The position numbers and the translations under genes are program-made. A stretch of 64,000 bases of DNA. It comes from Vreelandella sedimenti (GTDB lineage: Bacteria > Pseudomonadota > Gammaproteobacteria > Pseudomonadales > Halomonadaceae). Numbering within the stretch: the first letter of the stretch is position 1; each line of letters starts with the position of its first letter. Location: positions 124,001-188,000 of the forward strand of contig NZ_JACCGK010000003.1 in the NCBI RefSeq assembly GCF_013416325.1, read 5' to 3'. This document shows positions 56,877 through 64,000 of the stretch, one piece after another. Under the pieces are notes generated by a model. That model did not search any database, was not told the origin of the DNA, and saw only the letters and a program-made list of their open reading frames with translations.

Positions 56877-58826
56877 TTAGCGGCGGGCGAGAAGGGCTCG
56901 GTCGTAGCGTACCTGCTGCTCGTTATCGCTAAGCAGTGAAACGCCTTCGCTGCTGCCACCGTTAGCGAGGCTTTCAAAAATCACCCGATAGCTAAGCACC
57001 GCCTGCACGTAGTCGCGGGTTTCGCGGAACGGGATGCTCTCTACAAAGAGGTCAAAGGCCTCTACGCCATCGCCCAGCCACTGATCGACTCGGCTTGGGC
57101 CCGCATTATAAGCCGCTGCGGCGGCCAGTCGATTGCCCTGGTAGCGTTGCAGCTTGTCGCGCAGGTAGGTACTGCCCAGACGAATATTAAGCTCTGGGTC
57201 GAGAACGCCGTAGGGGCCAGGATCGCTAATACCCAATTCGCGGCTGACTTGGCTGGCGGTACCGGGCATTAGCTGCATTAACCCACGCGCCCCTGCCGGT
57301 GAAAGGGCGTTAGGGTTGTAAGCGCTTTCACGCCGGGTAATGGCCATCAATAGGTATGGATCCACACCGGTGAGACGGCCCCAATGTTGAAAGCTGTCGT
57401 GGTAGGCCTGGGGGAAGCGCCAATCCAAAGCGTCCCACATTTCAGCGGCAATGGTGGTTTGCACCAGGCGTGCATGCCACTGCTGCTGAGCGGCATAGTC
57501 GGCTAGCGCCCGTGCTTGTTGCGGCGAACCGCTCTGCACCGCGTGCAGCCACTCACTGTTGGCGAGACCATCCTCACCAATGCGTAGCAAGGCCTCGGTG
57601 CGCTGAACGGCCGGTAGTTGGGCAATACGTTGACGCGACGCTTCGTCAAAATGATTGCGTTCAAGATTCAATTGATAGGGTTGGCCGAGCTTTTCTGCTG
57701 CTGCAAAGCCGTAGAAACTGCGATCCTGCGCAGCCTGTTGGTAGCGTGCTTCGGCGGCCCCCTGATTGCCAAGCTGCTCATTGGCGCGGCCTAGCCAATA
57801 CTGCCAACGGCTATTCTCCTGCTGGATAGCGGGCATTTCGGCAATCCAGTAGAGCACTCCGTTCCAGTCCCGGCTAGCCAACGCATGGCGGACACGCAGC
57901 TCTAATACGCGCTCGCTCTCCAGGCTTGGTAACACGCTGTCAACCCAGCTTAGCGTGCCCGGTACATTGCGCACCAGGGCGTAAAAAGCCAGTTCTTCTT
58001 CAATAGCTTGACGGTCACTGTGCAGTAGGTTTAAACGCGACGAGAGCGTCTGCCAAGCGGCAAAGGCTGCAGACGTATCTTCACGGGTGTAGCGCTGCAT
58101 GGCGGCCCGGTAGAAGCTTGCCGTGGCGGCACACTCGGGGCCTAGGCAGGTGGGCGCCTGGGTGATGGCGCTGCTGCGCGCAGCGACACTATCCACTGTC
58201 TCTAGAGCGGTTTGCCACTGGCCGCTTAATAGCCCACCAAGATAGCTAGATAGGCGCGTTTCTCCCGCCAGCCAGGCGAGCATTTTACGCTCCCAAATGG
58301 CTGTGGCATCAATAGTGCCATTGGCCCGCAGGCGTTCAAATAGCGGGTCGCAAGCATTGGGCTGCGAGCTGCCTACGCGCCATAAGGCCAACCCCACTTC
58401 GCTCGCCTGCTGAGGCTGTTCATCCAGCAACGCCGTGTAGTAGTAGCACTGGCGAGCCGTGCCCGCAGGCTCGCCATCGGCCACTGTGAGCAGGTCGTTA
58501 TAGCGGCCCGCGTGGCCATACTGTGCAATCGCTTGGCCACGCAGCCACCCTGCTAGAGGAGAGTCTGCGTGCTGGTCGATAAATTGATGCACCCGGTTAG
58601 GAGAAACGTTAGGCAATTGTCCTCTTAAGCGGTGGTACTCCACATAGCCACGCAGCGGGTGGTCTTCAATTGAGCGCTCATCGACCCGTGCCCACTGCTG
58701 CTCGCGGGCAGCGGCGAGGGCATCGCGTAACTCACTATCGGATGCGGCCCACGAAAGTGCAGGTAATCCCGCCAGAAGTGCTGTACACAGCACGCGGGCG
58801 GTATGGCGAAATGGCGAAACCAACAT
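56877..58826 (-). CDS. slt: Soluble lytic murein transglycosylase
   Basis: A periplasmic Slt70-type enzyme that cleaves peptidoglycan to 1,6-anhydromuropeptides. Signal peptide ends near LSWAAS; a long helical superhelix (about 30-470) precedes the lysozyme-like catalytic domain with the catalytic Glu in ITRRESAYNP, followed by GLMQLMPGTA and AYNAGPSRV. 649 residues is typical. Confidence 0.95.
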   Translation of the reverse strand: MLVSPFRHTARVLCTALLAGLPALSWAASDSELRDALAAAREQQWARVDERSIEDHPLRGYVEYHRLRGQLPNVSPNRVHQFIDQHADSPLAGWLRGQAIAQYGHAGRYNDLLTVADGEPAGTARQCYYYTALLDEQPQQASEVGLALWRVGSSQPNACDPLFERLRANGTIDATAIWERKMLAWLAGETRLSSYLGGLLSGQWQTALETVDSVAARSSAITQAPTCLGPECAATASFYRAAMQRYTREDTSAAFAAWQTLSSRLNLLHSDRQAIEEELAFYALVRNVPGTLSWVDSVLPSLESERVLELRVRHALASRDWNGVLYWIAEMPAIQQENSRWQYWLGRANEQLGNQGAAEARYQQAAQDRSFYGFAAAEKLGQPYQLNLERNHFDEASRQRIAQLPAVQRTEALLRIGEDGLANSEWLHAVQSGSPQQARALADYAAQQQWHARLVQTTIAAEMWDALDWRFPQAYHDSFQHWGRLTGVDPYLLMAITRRESAYNPNALSPAGARGLMQLMPGTASQVSRELGISDPGPYGVLDPELNIRLGSTYLRDKLQRYQGNRLAAAAAYNAGPSRVDQWLGDGVEAFDLFVESIPFRETRDYVQAVLSYRVIFESLANGGSSEGVSLLSDNEQQVRYDRALLARR

Positions 58827-58963
58827 GGTGCTCTCTCTCTATAAATCGATGTCACTTAGTCTGGGTTCAAGTCAGCCCAGGTAGATTGCGGTGTGCCCGC
58901 TATACTGAACGAATAGTAGCAAGCATGTTCTGACGGCCCAGATACTCAAAGGATTTAATTTCA

Positions 58964-59296
58964 ATGGCTCCATTATCCACTTGGTGGTTACTGCGTCGAC
59001 TCAAATCCCGCGTTTGGGTGACAAAACGTATTGTGCGCGCATTAAAGCTGTTTATCCCTATGACTCGCGATGTTATCCGCGGCAATTTTCAGCCTATTCC
59101 CTGGTCGGCATTCGGCATGATGGCATTAGCGCTGGGCTATTTGGTACTGCCGTTCGATCTTATACCCGACTTTCTGATGCTAATCGGTGTGGTGGATGAC
59201 GTGCTGATTGTCGGCTGGCTGCTCAATCGTATCGATCAGCGCCTGGAAGGCTATCGGGCCTGGAAATATACCGATCCCGATATAATGCCTTCTTAA
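58964..59296 (+). CDS. DUF1232 (YkvA-family) membrane protein
   Basis: A 110-residue protein with the family motif PFDLIPDFLMLIGVVDDVLI and two membrane-inclined helices. The N terminus is basic. Function of the family is not established. AAAGGAT precedes ATG 58964. Divergent from slt and upstream of htpG. Confidence 0.88.
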   Translation: MAPLSTWWLLRRLKSRVWVTKRIVRALKLFIPMTRDVIRGNFQPIPWSAFGMMALALGYLVLPFDLIPDFLMLIGVVDDVLIVGWLLNRIDQRLEGYRAWKYTDPDIMPS

Positions 59297-59322
59297 CCCC
59301 AGCGCCTTCTTAATCAAGGCTG

Positions 59323-59350
59323 CTTGAAAAATCGCTGCCTATCCCCATAT
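59323..59350 (+). promoter_or_regulatory. Sigma-32 heat-shock promoter of htpG
   Basis: CTTGAAA (59323-59329), 13-base spacer, CCCCATAT (59343-59350) matches the RpoH consensus CTTGAAA-N13/14-CCCCATNT at every defined position. It lies 80 bases before the htpG start. Confidence 0.9.
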
Positions 59351-59430
59351 CTACTCCACGAAACCATTTTATTCCGCTGCATGTACACGCAGAGGGATGC
59401 GACTCAACGTGATTGATAAGGGCTAAGCGC

Positions 59431-61365
59431 ATGACTACAGCTACCCACGAACAAGCGACTGATAAATCGGCTAAACACGAAGAAACGCTAGGCTTTCAGA
59501 CGGAAGTTAAGCAACTGCTGAATTTGATGATTCACTCCCTGTACTCTAACCGGGAGATTTTCTTACGCGAGCTTATCTCAAACGCCGCCGACGCCTGCGA
59601 TAAGCTACGTTACGCGGCTCTCGATAACGATGCGCTCTACGAAGGCGACAGCGAACTACGCATTGAAATCGAACACGACCACGATGCCAACACCATCACC
59701 CTACGTGATAACGGCGTTGGCATGAACCGGGAAGACGTGATCGCCAACTTGGGTACCATTGCGCGCTCCGGTACCGCTGAGTTTCTCAAGCAGCTCTCTG
59801 GTGAGCAGCAGAAAGACGCCAAGCTAATCGGTCAGTTCGGGGTTGGTTTCTACTCGGGTTTTATCGTCGCTGATGAAATTTCGGTGCGCACCCGCAAGGC
59901 GGGTACAGACGCTTCAGAAGGCGTTGAGTGGCGTTCCAAAGGGGAGGGTGAATTTACCGTTGCCGATATTGAGCGTGCTCAGCACGGTACAGAAATCACT
60001 TTGCATCTGAAAGAGGACGCCAAAGAGTTTGCTGACGACTATCGGCTGCAGGGCTTGGTTCGTAAGTACTCGGATCATATCGAAGTCCCAGTGCGTATGC
60101 CGAAAACAGAAACGGCGAAGGACGACGAGGGCAATCCTATCGAGGGTAGTGAAGTGACTACCTGGGAAACCGTTAACGAGGCGACGGCGTTGTGGTCGCG
60201 TCCCAAGAGCGAAGTTTCCGATGATGAGTACAAGGCGTTCTACAAGCACGTTGCCCACGATTTCTCTGACCCGCTGACCTGGAGCCACAACAAGGTCGAA
60301 GGCAAGCTCGAATACACCAGCCTGCTCTATGTACCAGGTCGGGCACCTTTTGACCTGTTTGAGCGCGACGGTGCCCGGGGCGTTAAACTCTACGTTCAGC
60401 GTGTCTTTATTATGGACGACGCCGAACAGTTCCTGCCGCTCTACCTGCGCTTTATCAAAGGCGTACTGGATACCCGCGAGCTGTCGCTAAACGTATCCCG
60501 TGAGCTGCTCCAGCAGGATCCCAATGTAGATAAGATCAAATCGGCGCTTACTAAGCGCGGTTTGGATATGTTGAAAAAGCTGACCAAAGATAAAGAGCAG
60601 TACCAGACCTTTTGGAATACCTTTGGTAGCGTGTTGAAGGAAGGGCCGGGCGAAGACCCCTCTAACCGGGAAAAAATCGCTGGTCTGTTGCGCTTTGCCT
60701 CAACCCATACCGATACGGCTGCCCAGGAACACGGGCTGGCGGACTATGTCGAGCGCATGAAAGAGGGGCAGCAGAAGATTTATTACGTCGTAGCTGAAAG
60801 TTTCAATGCGGCGAAAAACAGTCCTCATCTGGAGATCTTCCGCAAAAAAGGCATCGAAGTCCTGCTGCTGTCTGACCGTATCGATGACTGGCTGATGAGC
60901 CATCTCACCGAGTTTGACGGCAAAACCTTTGCCGATGTGGCCAAAGGCGAGCTTGATCTTGGCGATGTGGAAGACGAAGCAGAGAAAAAAGCTCAAGAGG
61001 AGACCGCTAAAGCCAAAGAGGAGCTGGTGAAGCGCGTAAAAGAAGCGCTGGGCGATGGTGTGCAAGAGGTAAAAGTGACTCACCGCCTCACCGATTCACC
61101 GGCCTGCGTCGTGCTACCCGAGCATGAAATGGGCTACCAGATGCGCCGCATTATGGAAGCCGCTGGTCAACCGTTGCCCGAGGTGAAGCCGATTCTTGAG
61201 CTTAATCCTAGCCACGCGCTGGTAACGCGTTTGGAAGGGGCTGAAGGTGATCAATTTGGACAGCTAGCCCACATCCTGCTCGATCAGGCAATTATTGCTG
61301 AGGGTGGCCATTTGGATGACCCGGCGGCCTATGTGAAGCGTCTGAATAGCGTCTTGACGGCTTAA
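59431..61365 (+). CDS. htpG: Molecular chaperone HtpG (Hsp90)
   Basis: Bacterial Hsp90. The GHKL ATPase domain shows [25 protein letters not shown] and GQFGVGFYS; the middle and dimerisation domains are complete ([13 protein letters not shown]-terminal LNPSHALV). ATG 59431 (644 residues) has AAGGG eight bases ahead; an in-frame extension to 59413 was not supported. A heat-shock promoter lies upstream. Confidence 0.98.
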   Translation: MTTATHEQATDKSAKHEETLGFQTEVKQLLNLMIHSLYSNREIFLRELISNAADACDKLRYAALDNDALYEGDSELRIEIEHDHDANTITLRDNGVGMNREDVIANLGTIARSGTAEFLKQLSGEQQKDAKLIGQFGVGFYSGFIVADEISVRTRKAGTDASEGVEWRSKGEGEFTVADIERAQHGTEITLHLKEDAKEFADDYRLQGLVRKYSDHIEVPVRMPKTETAKDDEGNPIEGSEVTTWETVNEATALWSRPKSEVSDDEYKAFYKHVAHDFSDPLTWSHNKVEGKLEYTSLLYVPGRAPFDLFERDGARGVKLYVQRVFIMDDAEQFLPLYLRFIKGVLDTRELSLNVSRELLQQDPNVDKIKSALTKRGLDMLKKLTKDKEQYQTFWNTFGSVLKEGPGEDPSNREKIAGLLRFASTHTDTAAQEHGLADYVERMKEGQQKIYYVVAESFNAAKNSPHLEIFRKKGIEVLLLSDRIDDWLMSHLTEFDGKTFADVAKGELDLGDVEDEAEKKAQEETAKAKEELVKRVKEALGDGVQEVKVTHRLTDSPACVVLPEHEMGYQMRRIMEAAGQPLPEVKPILELNPSHALVTRLEGAEGDQFGQLAHILLDQAIIAEGGHLDDPAAYVKRLNSVLTA

Positions 61366-61386
61366 TGAGCCAATAGCGTCAGACAC

Positions 61387-61420
61387 GCGGCCCGCTTGGA
61401 TTTCCAAGCGGGCCGCATCT
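61387..61420 (+). terminator. Terminator after htpG
   Basis: Perfect 13-bp stem GCGGCCCGCTTGG/CCAAGCGGGCCGC (61387-61399, 61404-61416) with an ATTT loop; the T-tract is weak (ATCTGTT). Confidence 0.75.
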
Positions 61421-61424
61421 GTTA

Positions 61425-61451
61425 GTGAAGATGCTATGGGTGAAGATGCTA
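61425..61451. repeat. Short tandem repeat upstream of gpsA
   Basis: GTGAAGATGCTA occurs at 61425-61436 and again at 61440-61451, a 15-bp period. It may be a duplication without function or part of the gpsA promoter region. Confidence 0.5.
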
Positions 61452-61494
61452 AAGTACCCAGTAAATATAAGAGACCAACGATCAGGATATCGTC

Positions 61495-62646
61495 ATGGCT
61501 GAGCAGCAAACCAATGTCCCAGTGACAACCAACGTAGCGGTACTGGGAGGCGGTAGTTTTGGTACGGCGCTAGCAAGTATTGCCGCCGATAATGGTGCCC
61601 GCGTTCGTCAGTGGATGCGTGATGAAACGCTGGTCACGCAAATCAACCAAGAGCACCGTAACGGACGCTATCTGCCGCATTACGCAATGAATCCGGCCGT
61701 GGAGGCCTCAACCGACCTTCAAGGCGTGCTGGCTGACGCGGAGCTAGTACTCATCGCTATTCCATCAAAGGCCTTTCGCAGCGTTGTGCAGGCGGCGAAA
61801 GCGTGGCTGAGACCCGAGCAGATACTGGTCAGTACCACCAAGGGAATCGAGCAAGAAGGCTTTCTGCTGATGAGTCAAGTACTCGAGCAGGAAACGGGCT
61901 TTAGTCATATTGGTGTGATTGCGGGCCCGAATCTAGCCTCTGAAATTGCCGATAAGCAGTTAACCGCTACCGTGATTGCCAGTGCTGACCCGCTTACCCG
62001 CACCCGCGTACAGCAAGTATTGGGCTGCCGTTACTTTCGTGTTTACGCTAGCGATGACCGTCATGGTGTTGAACTGGGTGGTGCACTGAAAAATATCTAT
62101 GCGATTGCCGCCGGTATGGCGGCGGCGCTGGGCATGGGCGAAAACACCCGCAGCATGCTGATGACTCGCGCCTTAGCCGAAATGAGTCGCTTTGCCGTTG
62201 CCCAGGGGGCCAACCCGATGACTTTTTTAGGGTTGGCGGGGGTGGGGGATTTGATCGTTACCTGCTCGTCTAACCTATCGCGCAATTACCGTGTTGGCTA
62301 CGCCATGGGCGAAGGGCGCACGTTAGAAGAGGCGGTTGATGCCCTTGGCCAGGTCGCAGAAGGGGTGAATACCGTTAAGCTGGTATGCGCTAAAGCGAGT
62401 GAAATGGGCGTTTATATGCCGTTGGCGGAAGGTCTCAATCATGTGCTGTTTGACGGCGTGCCTGCCCAGGAGATGGCGCGCACCCTTATGATGGGTGAGC
62501 AGAGTAGCGATGTAGAGTTTATTCTACCCCGTGAAGCCGTACAGCAGGCCCATCGAGACCAAGCTCAAGCTCCTCACAACCAAGCTCCTGACAACCACGC
62601 TTCTAAGAGCCAGGTTTCTAAGGACAATGGAGGCAGGAATGCCTGA
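61495..62646 (+). CDS. gpsA: Glycerol-3-phosphate dehydrogenase [NAD(P)+]
   Basis: Reduces dihydroxyacetone phosphate to sn-glycerol 3-phosphate for phospholipid synthesis. Rossmann motif [12 protein letters not shown], then [21 protein letters not shown], and the catalytic-lysine region [16 protein letters not shown]. At 383 residues it is about 40 longer than usual; the extra tail is a Gln/Asn/Ala/Pro/His low-complexity stretch with a [10 protein letters not shown] duplication. Its end overlaps sixA by 8 bases. Confidence 0.95.
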   Translation: MAEQQTNVPVTTNVAVLGGGSFGTALASIAADNGARVRQWMRDETLVTQINQEHRNGRYLPHYAMNPAVEASTDLQGVLADAELVLIAIPSKAFRSVVQAAKAWLRPEQILVSTTKGIEQEGFLLMSQVLEQETGFSHIGVIAGPNLASEIADKQLTATVIASADPLTRTRVQQVLGCRYFRVYASDDRHGVELGGALKNIYAIAAGMAAALGMGENTRSMLMTRALAEMSRFAVAQGANPMTFLGLAGVGDLIVTCSSNLSRNYRVGYAMGEGRTLEEAVDALGQVAEGVNTVKLVCAKASEMGVYMPLAEGLNHVLFDGVPAQEMARTLMMGEQSSDVEFILPREAVQQAHRDQAQAPHNQAPDNHASKSQVSKDNGGRNA

Positions 62647-63121
62647 TGTGCTGATTATGCGCCACGGTGAGGCCGCGCCGGGGTATCCCGACCAAGCGCG
62701 TCAATTAACGCCTCATGGTGAGCAGGAGGCCGCAAAAATGGCCCGTTGGCTGACTGAGCGTGTGGCTGAAGGAGAGCTGTTTATGCCGAGAATTTATGCC
62801 AGCCCCTATGCGCGCGCGCAGCAAACCGGGCAAACGATATGTGATGCGCTGGGAGCTTCACTGGAGACGCTGGATTTTATCACTCCGGATGACTCGCCCC
62901 ATGCAGTAAGCGACTGGTTGCTGGAACAGCCTGAAGGTGCGCCGATTATGCTGGTCAGTCATATGCCGCTGGTAGGTGATCTGGCGGGGTTGTTAGTAGA
63001 GGGCAGCCCTGCCCAGGGTATTGGCTTTCCTACCGCCGCTATCGCCGAGCTCGAGGCCGACGTATGGGCAGCAGGCTGCGCGCAGTTGAAGCGCTTTACC
63101 CAGCCCAGTCAGTTGGCCTAG
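62639..63121 (+). CDS. sixA: Phosphohistidine phosphatase SixA
   Basis: A 160-residue histidine phosphatase that dephosphorylates histidine phosphotransfer (HPt) proteins. The catalytic RHG motif is [10 protein letters not shown]; the second His is in [12 protein letters not shown] 62639 follows GGAGG at five bases and overlaps the gpsA end by 8 bases, indicating coupling. Confidence 0.93.
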   Translation: MPDVLIMRHGEAAPGYPDQARQLTPHGEQEAAKMARWLTERVAEGELFMPRIYASPYARAQQTGQTICDALGASLETLDFITPDDSPHAVSDWLLEQPEGAPIMLVSHMPLVGDLAGLLVEGSPAQGIGFPTAAIAELEADVWAAGCAQLKRFTQPSQLA

Positions 63122-63137
63122 TTCAAATTTGTGCCAT

Positions 63138-63161
63138 TAAAAACGGCTGCCAGGGCAGCCG
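63138..63161 (-). terminator. Terminator of the gatB transcript
   Basis: On the minus strand CGGCTGCC-ct-GGCAGCCG (63161-63144) is followed by TTTTTAA. It lies beyond repeat copy C, about 185 bases after gatB; on the plus strand it could also weakly end sixA transcripts. Confidence 0.8.
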
Positions 63162-63181
63162 CTAGGATCTAGTAAGTTTTA

Positions 63182-63336
63182 GATCCGAATCGACTCGTAG
63201 CGGGGGGCTTTCGCCATGGCCGGAAAATGTTCCCAACAATTCCGGCATTTCCGCCATCCATGGCGGTCAGATGGCGAAAGTAGCGCCCAGGGAGGGGGTC
63301 ACAGTCACAGCGCCCCCGCGAAGAGTTGTTCGGATC
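63182..63336. repeat. Structured dispersed repeat, copy C (inverted)
   Basis: Outer arms pair as GATCCGA, ACTC and GCGGGGG blocks (63330-63336 with 63182-63188, and inward). The inner stem is CTTTCGCCAT/ATGGCGAAAG, enclosing the core (complement of CTGACCGCCATGGATGGCGG at 63251-63270) and the ATGCCGGAA hairpin. It lies in the opposite orientation to copies A and B, between sixA and the end of gatB. Confidence 0.85.
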
Positions 63337-63345
63337 GTCTCCCTG

Positions 63346-64000
63346 TTACAACAGCGCGTCGAGCTTCTCTTTTAACAAGCCGTTCACCTGCTGTGGGTTG
63401 GCGGTGCCGCGTGAGGCCTTCATCACCTGACCAACAAAGTAACCGATCATTTTGCCGCGTTTTTCCGGCTCCGAGTCGCAGTACTGGGCGACCTGAGCGG
63501 GGCTGTCGGCAATCACTTGATCGATCATTGCTTCAATGGCGCCGGTGTCGGTCACCTGCTTGAGGCCTTTTGCGTCAATCACCTCGTCGGCGGACTCACC
63601 CTGACCGTTCCACAACGCCTGGAAAACCTCTTTAGCGGCTTTGCCGTTAATGGTGTCGTCTAGTACACGGCTTATCAGCTCGCCTAGCTGGCGCGCTGAA
63701 ATCGGGCTATTGGCAATGCTCAGGTTTTCGCGGTTAAGCGCCCCGGAAAGTTCACCCTGTACCCAGTTAGCTGCCTGCTTGGCATCGCCGCACTCGCTAT
63801 GCACCGCTTCAAAGAATTCAGCCATATCGCGACTGGCGGAGATGACGTTGGCATCATAAGCAGACAGGCCTAGCTCGTTCTGGAAGCGCTCGCGCTTATC
63901 CGCAGGCAGTTCGGGCAGCTGGCCACGCAGGTGATCCAGGTAGGCTTGGTCAAGCACCACCGGCAGCAGGTCGGGGCAGGGGAAGTAACGGTAGTCGTTG
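63346..64000 (-). CDS. gatB: Aspartyl/glutamyl-tRNA amidotransferase subunit B, C-terminal part (5' truncated)
   Basis: GatB is the kinase/amidotransferase subunit that, with GatA and GatC, converts misacylated Asp-tRNA(Asn) or Glu-tRNA(Gln). The frame runs off the window at 64000; the first visible residues [15 protein letters not shown] are the conserved end of the cradle domain (usually YRYFPEPDL), followed by the helical and YqeY-like tail domains ([17 protein letters not shown]). 217 residues are visible. gatA and gatC would lie outside. Confidence 0.95.
   Translation of the reverse strand, partial: NDYRYFPCPDLLPVVLDQAYLDHLRGQLPELPADKRERFQNELGLSAYDANVISASRDMAEFFEAVHSECGDAKQAANWVQGELSGALNRENLSIANSPISARQLGELISRVLDDTINGKAAKEVFQALWNGQGESADEVIDAKGLKQVTDTGAIEAMIDQVIADSPAQVAQYCDSEPEKRGKMIGYFVGQVMKASRGTANPQQVNGLLKEKLDALL

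Overview
The window looks like chromosomal DNA from a moderately halophilic gammaproteobacterium, most likely Halomonas or a close Halomonadaceae relative. The evidence is indirect: proteobacterial-type proteins throughout, a Pseudomonas/Halomonas-like order in the rsgA-orn-queG-nnr-tsaE-amiB-mutL-miaA-hfq-hflX-hflK-hflC-hisZ-purA block, a six-gene Mrp Na+/H+ antiporter operon divergent from a bacterial voltage-gated Na+ channel, very acidic secreted proteins and a moderately high G+C. No plasmid, prophage, insertion sequence, CRISPR array or tRNA/rRNA gene was seen.

Layout. 1-3.9 kb: the 3' end of a chemoreceptor gene, parC and serB. 4.1-10 kb (minus): mrpGFEDCA. 10.2-13.9 kb (plus): a NaChBac-type channel, leuA (long type) and an unrecognised membrane protein. 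14-16.4 kb (minus): a PQQ dehydrogenase whose membrane anchor is a separate gene. 16.7-28.8 kb (minus): a guanidine-assimilation locus. 28.8-31.7 kb: epmB, efp and epmA (EF-P and its lysylation enzymes). 31.7-49.7 kb: psd, a sulfurtransferase gene and the conserved housekeeping block. 49.8-64 kb: cobO, yajQ, pepN, a lipid kinase, an acidic lipoprotein, csp, an RhtB-type exporter, slt, a DUF1232 protein, htpG, gpsA, sixA and the 3' end of gatB.

The most interesting part is the guanidine locus. Its enzymes would normally be annotated as urea carboxylase, urea carboxylase-associated proteins and allophanate hydrolase. Two different guanidine riboswitches are visible: a class I (ykkC) aptamer before the ABC-transporter genes, and a class II (mini-ykkC) pair of ACGA-loop hairpins directly before the carboxylase gene. 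The carboxylase also carries Asp in the segment where urea carboxylases have Asn. I read the pathway as guanidine import, carboxylation to carboxyguanidine, deimination to allophanate, then hydrolysis to ammonia and CO2. Two extra genes, a 2-oxoglutarate/Fe(II) oxygenase and an unknown 239-residue protein, sit between carboxylase and hydrolase, coupled by overlapping reading frames; they may release guanidine from substituted guanidines. Upstream of the first riboswitch is a possible sigma-54 promoter with two NtrC-like sites at glnA-like distances, which would add nitrogen-limitation control.

Three copies of a roughly 140-155 bp structured repeat lie between genes at 24.1, 32.6 and 63.2 kb. 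Each keeps the same core hairpins, but the outer and inner stems differ in sequence while remaining base-paired, so structure seems to be what is conserved. One copy separates the two halves of the guanidine locus.
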